64,000 nucleotides of DNA from Mesostigma viride (taxonomy: Eukaryota; Streptophyta; Mesostigmatophyceae; Mesostigmatales; Mesostigmataceae), in NCBI GenBank assembly GCA_009746045.1, contig RPFO01001162.1:776478-840477 (forward strand), read 5' to 3'. The notes under the pieces were generated by a model that saw only the letters and a program-made list of their open reading frames with translations, made no database searches and was not told where the DNA came from. Made by a program: the position numbers and the translations under genes. The stretch's first letter is position 1, and each line of letters begins with the position of its first letter. Positions 1 through 10,616 of this stretch are shown in pieces.

Positions 1-102
1 GGATGCCTACCCATGCTTGCCGATGCTACCGATAAGGGGATGCTTACCCATGCTTGCCGATGCTACCGATAAGGGGATGCTTACCATGACATGTTGCCAC
101 CG

Positions 103-560
103 CCCGCATCACCATCACCATCACCATCACCATCACCATCACCATCACCATCACCATCACCATCACCATCACCATCACCATCACCATCACCATCACCATC
201 ACCATCACCATCACCATCACCATCACCATCACCATCACCATCACCATCACCATCATCACTGCCACGGCCACCGCCACGGCCACCGCCACCGCCACCGCCA
301 CCGCCACCGCCACCGCCACCGCCACCGCCACCGCCACCGCCACCGCCACCACCACCACCACCACCACCACCACCACCACCACCACCACCACCACCACCAC
401 CACCACCACCACCACCACCACCACCACCACCACCACCACCACCACCACCACCACCACCACCACCACCACCACCACCACCACCACCGCCACCGCCACTGCC
501 ACTGCTTCTACTGCCACCGCCACCGCCGCTGCCATTGCTTCTGCTGCTTCTGCTGCTTCT
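103..560. repeat. Compound microsatellite (CACCAT)n, (CCGCCA)n, (CCA)n in DDX1 intron
   Basis: Three related arrays follow each other: CACCAT hexamers from about 103 to 256, CCGCCA hexamers to about 348, and a pure CCA run to about 485, then a degenerate CTG/CTTCTG stretch. The block lies upstream of the acceptor at 617-618 of the first visible DDX1 exon. The long His/Pro or Val ORFs across it come from the repeat and are not genes. Confidence 0.95.
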
Positions 561-618
561 GCTGTTTCGGCCACCACCGCGATCACTGCTTCTGCCACCA
601 CGGCCGGGGTTCCCCCAG

Positions 619-3600
619 CCCCCCCGCGATCACCGATGGGGTGCACGCGCGCGACCCGGCGCCGATGGCGGGCACAGTCACCTCCCCCGAGGCCATGTCG
701 GAGGTGATCAAGCGTATCAAGCCGCAGCTGCTCAAGCTCATCATCGATAAGCACAAGATGGAGCAGGTGGGTGGTGCTGTTCATGCTCTACTGTGGAATA
801 TAGCACAAGGTGGATAGGTGGGTGTAGTTGCACAAGGTTGGCACAGTACAAGGTGGCACCGCTGCCGTAGACAGCCGATACACATTTCTGGCCAGCGCGG
901 ATTGTCTCATTGGCACGTCCGTACACATCAGCTGGCGTAGACAACCGTATGCACCAGCTGCCATAGGCATCTTTAGCTTGGGGCGCCCTGGCACAGCACA
1001 ATAGGGTGCGCAGTCATGGTGGCATAGCACAGGTGCGTAATAGTGCTGGCAGAGGCCGGGGGGGATGAGTAGGGACCCCTAGCCCCTAAGGGTTGGCTCT
1101 GGGATGTGGTGTCATAGATGGTAGGCCGTTCTCATGCATGGATCATGAGCTAACGAGCTCAGCCGATGAGGGGTAGGCCGTACGTGGTGGGCCGTCATCG
1201 CGCACGGGTCATGATGAGGGGTAGGCCGTACGTGGTGGGCCGTCATCGCGCACGGGTCATGATGAGGGGTAGGCCGTACGTGGTGGGCCGTCATCGCGCA
1301 CGGGTCATGATGAGGGGTAGGCCGTACGTGGTGGGCCGTCATCGCGCACGGGTCATGATGAGGGGTAGGCCGTACGTGGTGGGCCGTCATCGCGCACGGG
1401 TCATGATGAGGGGTAGGCCGTACGTGGTGGGCCGTCATCGCGCACGGGTCATGATGAGGGGTAGGCCGTACGTGGTGGGCCGTCATCGCGCACGGGTCAT
1501 GATGAGGGGTAGGCCGTACGTGGTGGGCCGTCATCGCGCACGGGTCATGAAGGGGTAGGCCGTACGTGGTGGGCCTCATCGCGCACGGGTCATGATGAGG
1601 GGTAGGCCGTACGTGGTGGGCCGTCATCGCGCACGGGTCATGATGAGGGGTAGGCCGTACGTGGTGGGCCGTCATCGCGCACGGGTCATGATGAGGGGTA
1701 GGCCGGACGTGGTGGGCCGTCATCGCGCACGGGTCATGATGAGGGGTAGGCCGTACGTGGTGGGCCGTCATCGCGCACGGGTCATGATGAGGGGTAGGCC
1801 GTACGTGGTGGGCCGTCATCGCGCACGGGTCATGATGAGGGGTAGGCCGTACGTGGTGGGCCGTCATCGCGCACGGGTCATGATGAGGGGTAGGCCGTAC
1901 GTGGTGGGCCGTCATCGCGCACGGGTCATGATGAGGGGTAGGCCGGACGTGGTGGGCCGTCATCGCGCACGGGTCATGATGAGGGGTAGGCCGTACGTGG
2001 TGGGCCGTCATCGCGCACGGGTCATGATGAGGGGTAGGCCGTACGTGGTGGGCCGTCATCGCGCACGGGTCATGATGAGGGGTAGGCCGTACGTGGTGGG
2101 CCGTCATCGCGCACGGGTCATGATGAGGGGTAGGCCGTACGTGGTGGGCCGTCATCGCGCACGGGTCATCAGCCGATGTGCGGATTCTGCTGTCGGGAAT
2201 GCATTATGTTGGTGAGGGTTGCGTTCGGTTGCTGTTTTCTATGAAGCGTGAATCGCTACCAAGCCTTTGGGAATGCAGTTTTGACTTTTATTTTGACGAG
2301 CACGATTTGCAGCATGCAGCAGACGGCTGGAGCGTGGGTGGTGATGTCGTAATGGGTTGCAGCATGTGATGCTTTTGTTTTCATAAATTTAAACAGGGAT
2401 TCTGTTTTGTGGTGGGGATCGCGGAGCATGGCGGATGTCCCTCAACCGTATCCACTTGCTCCCCCTCTTGTACCCCACTGGTAAGTGCTCGGTAAGGTAC
2501 CCCCTCTCGAACCCCCTCTCGAACCCCCTCTCGAACCCCCTCTCGAACCCCCTCTCGAACCCCCTTTCGAACCCCCTCTCGAACCCCCTCTCGAACCCCC
2601 TCTCGAACCCCCTCTCGAACCCCCTCTCGAACCCCCTCTCGAACCCCCTCTCGAACCCCCTCTCGAACCCCCTTTCGAACCCCCTCTCGAACCCCCTCTC
2701 GAACCCCCTCTCGAACCCCCTCTCGAACCCCCTCTCGAACCCCCTCTCGAACCCCCTCTCGAACCCCCTCTCGAACCCCCTCTCGAACCCCCTCTCGAAC
2801 CCCCTCTCGAACCCCCTCTCGAACCCCCTCTCGAACCCCCTCTCGAACCCCCTCTCGAACCCCCTCTCGAACCCCCTCTCGAACCCCCTCTCGAACCCCC
2901 TCTCGAACCCCCTCTCGAACCCCCTCTCGAACCCCCTCTCGAACCCCCTCTCGAACCCCCTCTCAAACCCCCTCTCGAACCCCCTCTCGAACCCCCTCTC
3001 GAACCCCCTCTCGAACCCCCTCTCGAACCCCCTCTCGAACCCCCTCTCGAACCCCCTCTCGAACCCCCTCTCGAACCCCCTCTCGAACCCCCTCTCGAAC
3101 CCCCTCTCGAACCCCCTCTCGAACCCCTTTCGAACCCCCTCTCGAACCCCCTCTCGAACCCCCTCTCGAACCCCCTCTCGAACCCCCTCTTGTACCCTAC
3201 AATCCAGTGCCCGGGTACCAAGGAGCCTGTCTATGGCCTTTCTGTGCATTGAACAGATGGGGGGGTCCAGACGCCATAAGAGTTAGACCCTGCCCATTAT
3301 CCTTGGCTTTCTATATCTCGTGCCTCGAAGTGCCATTTACATCCGTCCCCTTGTCTTGCCGACGGTACGCCTGCCGTTCCGTCCGTCAAAGCCCACTTGC
3401 TTCTGCGGTCCTTTCCCGCTGCCAGTATCCGCTACCAGGTTACGTCTGCCGCGGTTGCATGTGGGTCGGATCACCCACCCCTGTCCCTTTCGCGCACTTG
3501 ACAGCTTGGTCCCCTTCTCTCTGCTATCCCCTATGCGCGGACTGCTGTCCTCCCCCCATGTTTCCCCATGTGGCTCATGGCGCTGTGTCGACGCGGCTGC

Positions 3601-5150
3601 CATGCGCTTCATGGATGATGGCGCGGGCCATCACGGCGGCTCTCAGGTGATCATCTTCTGCCGCACAAACGTGGACTGCGACAACCTCGAACGCTTCCTC
3701 AACACGTGCGGCGGCAGCAAGGGCTTCATGGGCAAGTACGTGGCCGACCGCGTGCCCCAACCCCCCGTGTCGACCCCACGTGTGTGATGCCGTCCCGATG
3801 ACATCCGTGTGTGATGGCATCCCGATGACATCGTGCTGCTTTTATGTCAGCGTGCTGACTGGTGCCCACGACCTTGGTTGCCAGCTCGTAACTCGTTTGT
3901 CCACTGGAGTTGGATGGAGGCTGCCCCCACGGGTGCCTGGCAAGAGCCATCGTGAGTGCTTGAGCGTGCACAGTTACAGGCGTGAATGTCGATGTCACTG
4001 CGACTCGTTATGGTTGTTATGCATTTTAGAAATAAGCTTGTTATCTAATATGTTGGGATGGTTGTGACGCTGCCCCGCGCGCGGTGGACATGTTGTGGGG
4101 CTAGCTTCACTCCCTCCTTTGCCGCATACCCGTTGCCTCCCCATGGACCCTTGCGTGCTGCCTGCGTCCCTCTGGTGGCACTCCTACAGCGGCCCCAACG
4201 CCCATGCCGACAAGTGCTTCACCCGCTTTTCACGCCCCCTCGCCCACTCCTGGCTGTCCCCCTCTGCATCTTTCTTGTTGCCTCCGCGCATGGCACATGA
4301 CCATGTGCATGGCCATAGGCGTGGCCATGGCTCCCCATGCATGTGTGTGCGACTGTGCGTGTGCATGACCATATGCACGTGTGTCATGTGCGTTGTCGCG
4401 TGGCCCTGGGTTCCTGTGTGGGTGGCTGCCACCGACCCCAGGGCGGAGACGGGAAAGGAGAACCCCTACTCGTGCGTGGTGCTCGCAGGCGTGCGCTCCA
4501 TGGAGGAGCGCCGCCGCAACCTAGCCGCGTTCAAGGAAGGGGATGTGCGGCTGCTCATCTGCACCGACGTGGCCGCGCGTGGGCTGGACATCAAAGAGCT
4601 GCCGTTTGTCATCAATATGACGCTTCCAGACAAGTCGGAGGACTACATCCACCGGGTGGGCAGTAGGCAGTGGACATGGAGGCACAAACTGTGCCAAGTG
4701 GGCAGGCGGCGGGCAGGAGGGGGTGGCTGTGGGTGGTATTGTGATGGGGTCAGAGGGTGATGTACGTGCAGGATGTGCTTGGCCCTGCACGCAGATGTGC
4801 TCCCTTGCACACATCTCTGCCTGCCTATGCCTGGGTATGTTTGTCCATGCTTGTTGTTGCTCGCGAATGCTCGCCTGTTGCCTGCCTGTGCGTGTGTCCG
4901 CTTGTTTCAGCATGCCTACGCCCGCGCTTGCGTGGGCATGCTTATCTCTGCCGGCATCTCCGTGACTATGCGTGCCTGCATGCGCGCGCGTGGGCTCCCG
5001 CAGGTGGGCCGCGTGGGGCGCGCCGACACCATGGGCCTCGCCATCTCGCTGGTGGCTGAGGAGAAGGAGAAGGTGAGGGAAAGGGCAGGGGAGAAGGAGA
5101 AGGTGAGGGGAAGGGCGGGGGAGAAGGAGAAAGTGTTTGTGTGTGTTTGT

Positions 5151-5184
<34 letters not shown>

Positions 5185-6995
5185 TGTGTGTGGGCCGAGG
5201 AGAAGGAGAAGGTGTGTGGCGGCGGGGGGAAGAGGCTGGCTGGTCGTCGCTTTGGAGCGATCTCACTGTGCAGGTCATCTGGGGTTGCATGTCCTTGTTG
5301 GTTTTCATGTCGCAGTCGGTGGGGTCCTCCAACCGTGGTGTGCATTGACTCCTGATGGCGCATCATGTGCACGGCCCATAGGGTGGACGGCAGCACCGCG
5401 GAATGGCAGTGGAGGAGGGCGGTGTCTCTACTAACTCTCGACCACATCTGGCCATGGGTGCAACCCTACCCCTAGAATTGCTCAGGGCTCCCCACGAATC
5501 TACAGTCCTGGTCATGCAGTTGCGTCGGGAGTAACGTGACTGTGCGCGGCCCACGATTGTCTGCACATGTTGATGCACATGCCAGTGTGCACACAACATT
5601 GTGATCCTCTCTGTTCGCTTGCGTGTGCTTACCAGAGCACGCCCAGGTCCCCTTTGTCCTTCTGCCCCCCTGCTGTCTGCCTGCAAGGCCCCTGTATCCC
5701 CCCTCTCTTACCTGCACGCTTACGCATTTGTGCGACTGTCGAGCCATGCGTGTACTTGCCCGCCCACCCTCAGGTGTGGTACCACACGTGCGCCAATCGC
5801 GGCAAAGGCTGCAGCAACACGGCAGACGTGGCACAGAAAGGGTGCACCATTTGGTATGACGAACCGCAGCTGCTCAAGGTGAGAGCTTGCGCCAAGTGGA
5901 CGCCCTACTTGGTGCCATAGTGGTGTCTGGTGCGTTATTTCCTTACTGGCGAAGCTCGGTCATTCGATTAGAAAGGTTTTGTGGAAAGGATACGGCACCC
6001 TGGGCGTGTGGCATGCGAGGCGATATTTCTGTTTCCGTTCCAGATACCCTGTGTGCATGGGGAGTATTGTCTGGCAGGTTTCTCGCAGGGCTTGTTAAGA
6101 AATCACTGGTCAGACGGCTCTGGATGGCTCTGGGCGAGGCTAAGCTCCTTGCTGCTCGGTGTTCTGCTGATGTGGTTTGTGTTCTGTTCTAGTCTACGCC
6201 AATCTTCCTTTGATGGGCCACATAATATTCTTACAAAACCTGTTTTTTTGCCAACATCTCTGCCCTGGATGTGTGCATGCCGTCTCTCATGTTTTGGTGG
6301 CCATGCCCCGCTCCACATGCACTGCGTTGCCGGATGCCTCTTGCATGCGTCGCCACCAATGGCACAGCACTTTTACCAAACTTCTCGTAAGCAAACCTCT
6401 TGACCCAACCGGCGGCATCTATGCACCACGCGTCCATGTCCGCAGGACGTAGAGAAGCGGCTGGGGGGCGAGCCCATAGCAGAGATCGGACCTGACCTGG
6501 AGCTGCCCAACTTTGGGGGCGCCACCGATGGGGCCCCTGCCGTCGTGTACGGCCAGCAGAAGGGGGGCGGCTACAGCAAAGCGACGGCGGAGCACCTGGA
6601 GGAGCTCAAGCCAGCGGTGAGGAGGCAGAGGCTTTGTTGAATCATAGATCTGCGTATAGTGTGGTCACAAATCATGGATATGTGAAGTATGGAACTGTGA
6701 ATCAGTGGCCTCATTTTGCTTAGGGTATTTCATTCATGCGGGAAACCTCGCCTTAATGCGCATCATGCATTTTGCCACACAACATATGCCAGCATTCACC
6801 CTTTCATCCTTAGTGCCTTGTATATTGAGCATGTGTGCTGCGATGTCATCACTGGTCCTCCTTGATGCCATGCCCCTTGTTTCCTGTTTGTGGAATCTAT
6901 TTCAGATCCAAAGCCTGGGCGAGCTTGAAGTTGCTGCCCAAAAGTCATTCCATGCCTTGAAACAGCGGTGGGCCAAGGTCCAGAAAGTGCGGTAG
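619..6995 (+). CDS. DDX1: DDX1-type DEAD-box RNA helicase, 3' part (7 exons, 5' end outside window)
   Basis: ATP-dependent RNA helicase; in animals DDX1 acts in the tRNA ligase complex, RNA transport and double-strand break repair. Exons are 619-766, 3647-3735, 4442-4655, 5004-5072, 5774-5878, 6446-6616 and 6906-6995 (TAG). All have GT/AG borders and matching phases, giving 294 C-terminal residues. The visible part starts at [11 protein letters not shown], just before helicase motif IV (VIIFCRTN). Motif V ([10 protein letters not shown]) is in the third exon. Motif VI (HRVGRVGR) is split by the intron at 4656-5003. The tail contains [12 protein letters not shown] and CTIWY, which I recognise as the DDX1-specific C-terminus and which other DEAD-box proteins lack. 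The SPRY domain and motifs I-III must lie upstream of the window. Introns carry large minisatellites. Exon joins are inferred from protein similarity, with high confidence. Confidence 0.95.
1166..2170. repeat. 48-bp minisatellite, about 21 copies, in DDX1 intron
   Basis: A 48-bp unit beginning GATGAGGGGTAGGCCGTACG repeats almost perfectly. Changes include two units with GGACG in place of GTACG (near 1705 and 1945) and one locally shortened stretch near 1550-1575. ORFs through it on both strands are repeat artefacts. Confidence 0.97.
2496..3191. repeat. 12-bp minisatellite (CCCCCTCTCGAA)n, about 57 copies, in DDX1 intron
   Basis: A 12-bp unit repeats with very few changes (some CTTTC variants and one CTCAAA). 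On the DDX1 sense strand it is pyrimidine-rich. It ends about 450 bp upstream of the acceptor of the exon at 3647. Because 12 is divisible by three, it is open in several frames, but these are not genes. Confidence 0.97.
5058..5214 (+). repeat. 30-bp tandem duplication of the DDX1 splice donor, with (TG)n
   Basis: The exon end GAGAAGGAGAAG with its donor GTGAGG (exon ends at 5072) recurs 30 bp later at 5091-5108 and in decayed form at 5121-5134. A further copy lies at about 5198-5213, beyond a (TG)n run at about 5134-5190. The spacer AAGGGC(A/G)GGG is also repeated, so this is a tandem duplication that spans the exon-intron border. Confidence 0.85.
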
Positions 6996-7513
6996 AGGAA
7001 ACCTGGGAATGGAGCTGTGAATTTGTACCTATAATAATAATGATGGACCGTCAGCAATGGACCACCAACATTTGACGCAGGCATGATGGGCCTTTTTTTT
7101 GCAGGGTTACACACCTATCGAGCTGTGTTTTGGGAAGCCGTTTCTTCAAGGCTTAGCGCACCGCAGGATAAGCTGCTTGCTGTTTACATCACTGATTGCT
7201 ATTTAGGCTATGTTGCTACCGGCAGTGCATGCTGTTGTGAAATGGCTTGTGACAGTGAGCGTTGCTGAGCAGCATTACTTCTTCGGTTGAAAAAACATCG
7301 TTGGATACATGGAGAGATACCAGAGCGTGTTCAAAAGCATACAGCCTGTGTTACAGTAAACTGCGTTCAATAGTGTACGTTCACGCACTGTCAATGGATT
7401 CCGGGCTACACTTGCCTCGATCCGGGCCGGAGGGGGATCACGATGCATAGAATCAGGGCTCACATGGTGGTGCACACATGGTTGGCCGGGCTAGGGCAGC
7501 TAGTGCAGGTACG
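6996..7513. other. DDX1 3' flank up to the retrotransposon target site
   Basis: This 518-bp stretch holds the presumed DDX1 3' UTR and ends at the retrotransposon target duplication TCTGC (7514-7518). I see no gene, RNA or clear repeat in it. Confidence 0.6.
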
Positions 7514-7518
7514 TCTGC

Positions 7519-7990
7519 AGTTAGTCTCCATGCTTTGCTGTAGACTAAGTCTCAAAGGCATTGTGAATACAACGTATGAATAAGCCTTGTAAACCCACGT
7601 TGGTATGCGAATATAAATACCACGTGGGCTATGCAGATAGGGATGCTAGTCGAGTCGCATACGCTTCCCTAGATAGGTACTTTGGGTACTGAGGTACGTG
7701 ACAGATGTCAGTACCCAGTATACGTAGTGTCCTGTCATTGGACGGTACTAGAGTATCCTAGATAGGGACCGTACTGCAGCGTGCATTGATCTGTGATCGC
7801 ACGATGCAGTGACTAGGCAGCTACCTGTCATCGTGCGGCCTCGGGCCAACGGTCTGCACCCAACGGTCACTGGCGGCGCAGCCGGTGAGAGGAACGTTGA
7901 TAAAGGGTAAACCTATTTTCTAATGAACCAAGCAATTCATTGCTCACAGCTTCAGTGTTCTCAAGCAATATATCCCACCGCATTCTAACT
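7519..7990 (+). repeat. 5' LTR
   Basis: This 472-bp direct repeat matches 14706-15178 over its whole length. The single difference I see is an extra base in the 3' copy near 15139. It begins AGTTAGTCTCC and ends GCATTCTAACT. Confidence 0.96.
7612..7619 (+). promoter_or_regulatory. Candidate TATA box in the 5' LTR
   Basis: TATAAATA lies 94 bp into the LTR and about 400 bp before the ORF1 start. It is repeated at 14799-14806 in the 3' LTR. It is the best core-promoter candidate of the element, but no start site can be shown from sequence. Confidence 0.5.
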
Positions 7991-8008
7991 TGAATTTTAT
8001 TTGCTACC

Positions 8009-9703
8009 ATGGCTATCACGAACAAGAATGTCGCTAAGAAGCTTACCTACAACGAGGATGATGATGGGCAGGATCGGCGGATGCCCAGAGACAACAACAA
8101 GAAGCCGGCTGGCGATGCGGCCATTTCCAAGAAAAAGAAAAAGAACAAAAAGACTCACAATGGTTGCCAGGACGAGGGGACGGCGGCTGCAAAGCCGACC
8201 GACCTACCCCCCTCCCCTGCGAGGCCGGAGGCCGAGACGGCTCCCCCCGGGGAGACCGGCTTACCCTCGACTCCGGCGGCCGCCCCAGCCGCAACCACGG
8301 CTGGCGCGGCCATGGCTGCGGAGACCTCGGTGGTAAACCCCACTGAGGCTCCACAGTCCGGCCCCACGTTGCCATCTCTTCGGGAGCGTATGCCCCGTCA
8401 GACGGCCTCGGTGGCACCGGACGGGACGATTACCTTTCGTCCCGCCACATCAAACCTTAATGTCCCTTTCGCCCAGGGACATAACCACATTGAGCTAACG
8501 TTTGGGCGACCCTCTGCGTCCCTTCTTCGCAAGAAGAAGGACATGGAGAGTATTAAACTCGCACGGGTGGTGCGAAAACCTGTGGAACCCATCGCCGGAC
8601 AACCAATGTCCGACGATGAGGTATCCGACACTGCCAGTCTCCCCGATGGGGAGACTGAGATCAATCTTACCCCAGCGCTCCTGGCGGTCGAGCAGGCCGC
8701 GCTGGTGGCAAATGAAGAACGCCGAGCGCGGCAGCGGGACCGAGAGGTCCGCCGAGAGGCGGCTTTTCGGCTCGCCGCTAAGCGGCAAGAATATGAAGAG
8801 GAAGCCGCCCGTCGCCTGGCTACCCACCAGGCGATGGCGGACGCGTACCGCGAGGCCACCCAGCGGTTACGTGACCTCTTAAAAAATGCTGACTATCCCA
8901 TGGACTATGCGGACAGTCAAGACCTGGCCGAGCTTGCTCGGTCAGCACACTTTAAAACCATGTCCTCCATCACCCAAGCCAGGGTCACGGAGGCCATCTT
9001 GGCCAAACATGGGGTGGTAGCTGAAGAAGCCCCCCCGCTGGAAACCACCAGCAAGAAACCCTCTCCCCCCCAACCCCTGCAGTACAAGGAGGGACTGCTG
9101 GCCCTGGGCGCGAGGAAGGGCAAAGAGGCGGACTGTCCAGTCCGGCCTGCTATGATCATGGGAGAACCACTCCCTGACATACCCGAGGATGAGGCTGCCT
9201 TTCAGGCAGCCCTCCGGGAGCATGAGGTACGCAAGGAGATGAAGCGTCTCATGCGGGAGGAGGCCAGGAGGAGAGCAGAGGCAGACACCCCTGCCCGCCC
9301 CTCCACCGATGGGGCTGGACCCAGTGGGGTTACCCGGACACCCCCGGGCTCCCCCAGGGCCACCATGACCCCCCCTCCCCCTCCCCCACCACCCCAGGTT
9401 CGCCCTGTGGGTTGGGGCCCCCTCCCAAACCAGGGGGGGTGGCCAGGACCCCAGGAGGCCCTGGGGGGAGGTGCAGAGGTGCCACAGGCACCCAACAGGC
9501 CTGCTGAGGCCCCCCCAAGGAGCGGGGATGTCCTGGAACAGCTCGCCATTCTCCAGGCCCAGCTGGCCTCGTTGCAAGATCAGCAGTTAACAGCTAACCA
9601 GCTGCAAACTGTCGAGGGCCTGCGCGCCCTGATGTCGCGGTATGAGCGGGGGACCATCAACCTGGACCCCACCCGCCTGCAACAAGCAACCGACGCTTCT
9701 TGA
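8009..9703 (+). CDS. Retrotransposon ORF1, 564 aa, unknown structural-type protein
   Basis: This ORF starts 18 bp after the 5' LTR with ACCATGG, a good start context. Residues about 24-50 hold a lysine-rich patch (KKKKKNKK), possibly nucleic-acid binding or nuclear targeting. A Pro/Ala-rich stretch follows. Residues about 225-290 are Glu/Arg/Ala-rich and should form a coiled coil. A proline run lies near 450-465 and a leucine/glutamine helix near 510-545. I see no zinc knuckle and no enzymatic motif. The gag-like capsid region and the zinc knuckle are in the next ORF, so this is an additional protein, perhaps matrix-like. It is much more GC-rich than ORF2. The function is not recognised. Confidence 0.85.
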   Translation: MAITNKNVAKKLTYNEDDDGQDRRMPRDNNKKPAGDAAISKKKKKNKKTHNGCQDEGTAAAKPTDLPPSPARPEAETAPPGETGLPSTPAAAPAATTAGAAMAAETSVVNPTEAPQSGPTLPSLRERMPRQTASVAPDGTITFRPATSNLNVPFAQGHNHIELTFGRPSASLLRKKKDMESIKLARVVRKPVEPIAGQPMSDDEVSDTASLPDGETEINLTPALLAVEQAALVANEERRARQRDREVRREAAFRLAAKRQEYEEEAARRLATHQAMADAYREATQRLRDLLKNADYPMDYADSQDLAELARSAHFKTMSSITQARVTEAILAKHGVVAEEAPPLETTSKKPSPPQPLQYKEGLLALGARKGKEADCPVRPAMIMGEPLPDIPEDEAAFQAALREHEVRKEMKRLMREEARRRAEADTPARPSTDGAGPSGVTRTPPGSPRATMTPPPPPPPPQVRPVGWGPLPNQGGWPGPQEALGGGAEVPQAPNRPAEAPPRSGDVLEQLAILQAQLASLQDQQLTANQLQTVEGLRALMSRYERGTINLDPTRLQQATDAS

Positions 9704-10460
9704 GGGCCAACCCCCCTCTCACAGGTGTGTTTAACCCTCATAAAAAGGAATCCAAAATCAATATTGCTGGCTTGCCTGAGGGTCACACTGTTGAACAAGC
9801 TAAGCAATTTGTTTTTGCTTTGGAGTATGGGATGGAAGGTCTTAACCTTAGACATCAGTTTAAGGCTCTCAGGGCCTCCTCCACATTCCATCAATCATCT
9901 CCTGCAATCAGAGCATTGATTCAAACCTATCAGGAACGTACCCTGACACCTGAAGCAGCCATTGAACAGTGGCCTACCTTTATCACTGATCTGAAACAGC
10001 TAGTGCTTACCAATAACCACATGGAAGCAGTAGAACGTTTCAACTGGCTTGCTGCATATAAGGTGAACAAGAATAACCTCTCTGGGGATGCAAAAACATA
10101 CAGGGTAATGATTGAGAAAGACCTTGAGCTTCTCAAGCTCCAACCAAGGTATCTCATCCACACCTGGCTAACAAAAGCTAATTTGCAACCTTCTGTCCTG
10201 GCTACCCTGCTTACAGGCCTCAAGTCCCTCTGGGACAACTTCAGAGCTGCCATGCTCTATATCGAGGAGGCAGTGGACCCCCTGGGTACTGGCAACAACC
10301 AGGCCCAGGACCCCAAGGTCCAGGGTGTCCAAGGCCACAAACGCAAGGGGCAGGCCAGCCAGGGGGGGCACCCAAGACCCACAAGTCCTCCCACCAAGGG
10401 GGCAGTGGCTCTCAGGGGCGTGGCAACACGTGGCACCGTGTGCCCCTGCATGGCAACCCC

Positions 10461-10491
<31 letters not shown>

Positions 10492-10585
10492 GGTCCCAGC
10501 AGGGCAACAATAACAACAGGTCCCAACAGGGCCAAAACAACAACAACAACAGGTCCCAGCAGGGCCAGAACCGGTCCCAGCAGGG

Positions 10586-10616
<31 letters not shown>

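Noticed and set aside
17-817. Long histidine-, proline- and valine-rich ORFs on both strands
   Set aside because: They come from CACCAT/CCGCCA/CCA arrays. Only the last 49 codons before 766 are coding, as a DDX1 exon.
1166-2170. CRISPR-like array
   Set aside because: The repeats (here, at 31345-32395 and at 44926-46720) are head-to-tail without unique spacers, and the DNA is eukaryotic.
1112-2215. 347-codon minus-strand ORF and plus-strand ORFs of 130 and 207 codons
   Set aside because: A 48-bp unit without stops is open in several frames on both strands; no unique sequence or start context supports a gene.
2389-3286. ORFs of 255-286 codons
   Set aside because: These are a translation of a 12-bp intronic repeat.
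7991-8010. tRNA primer-binding site after the 5' LTR
   Set aside because: No TGG start and no match to an initiator tRNA-Met end or anticodon arm that I can recognise; left unassigned.
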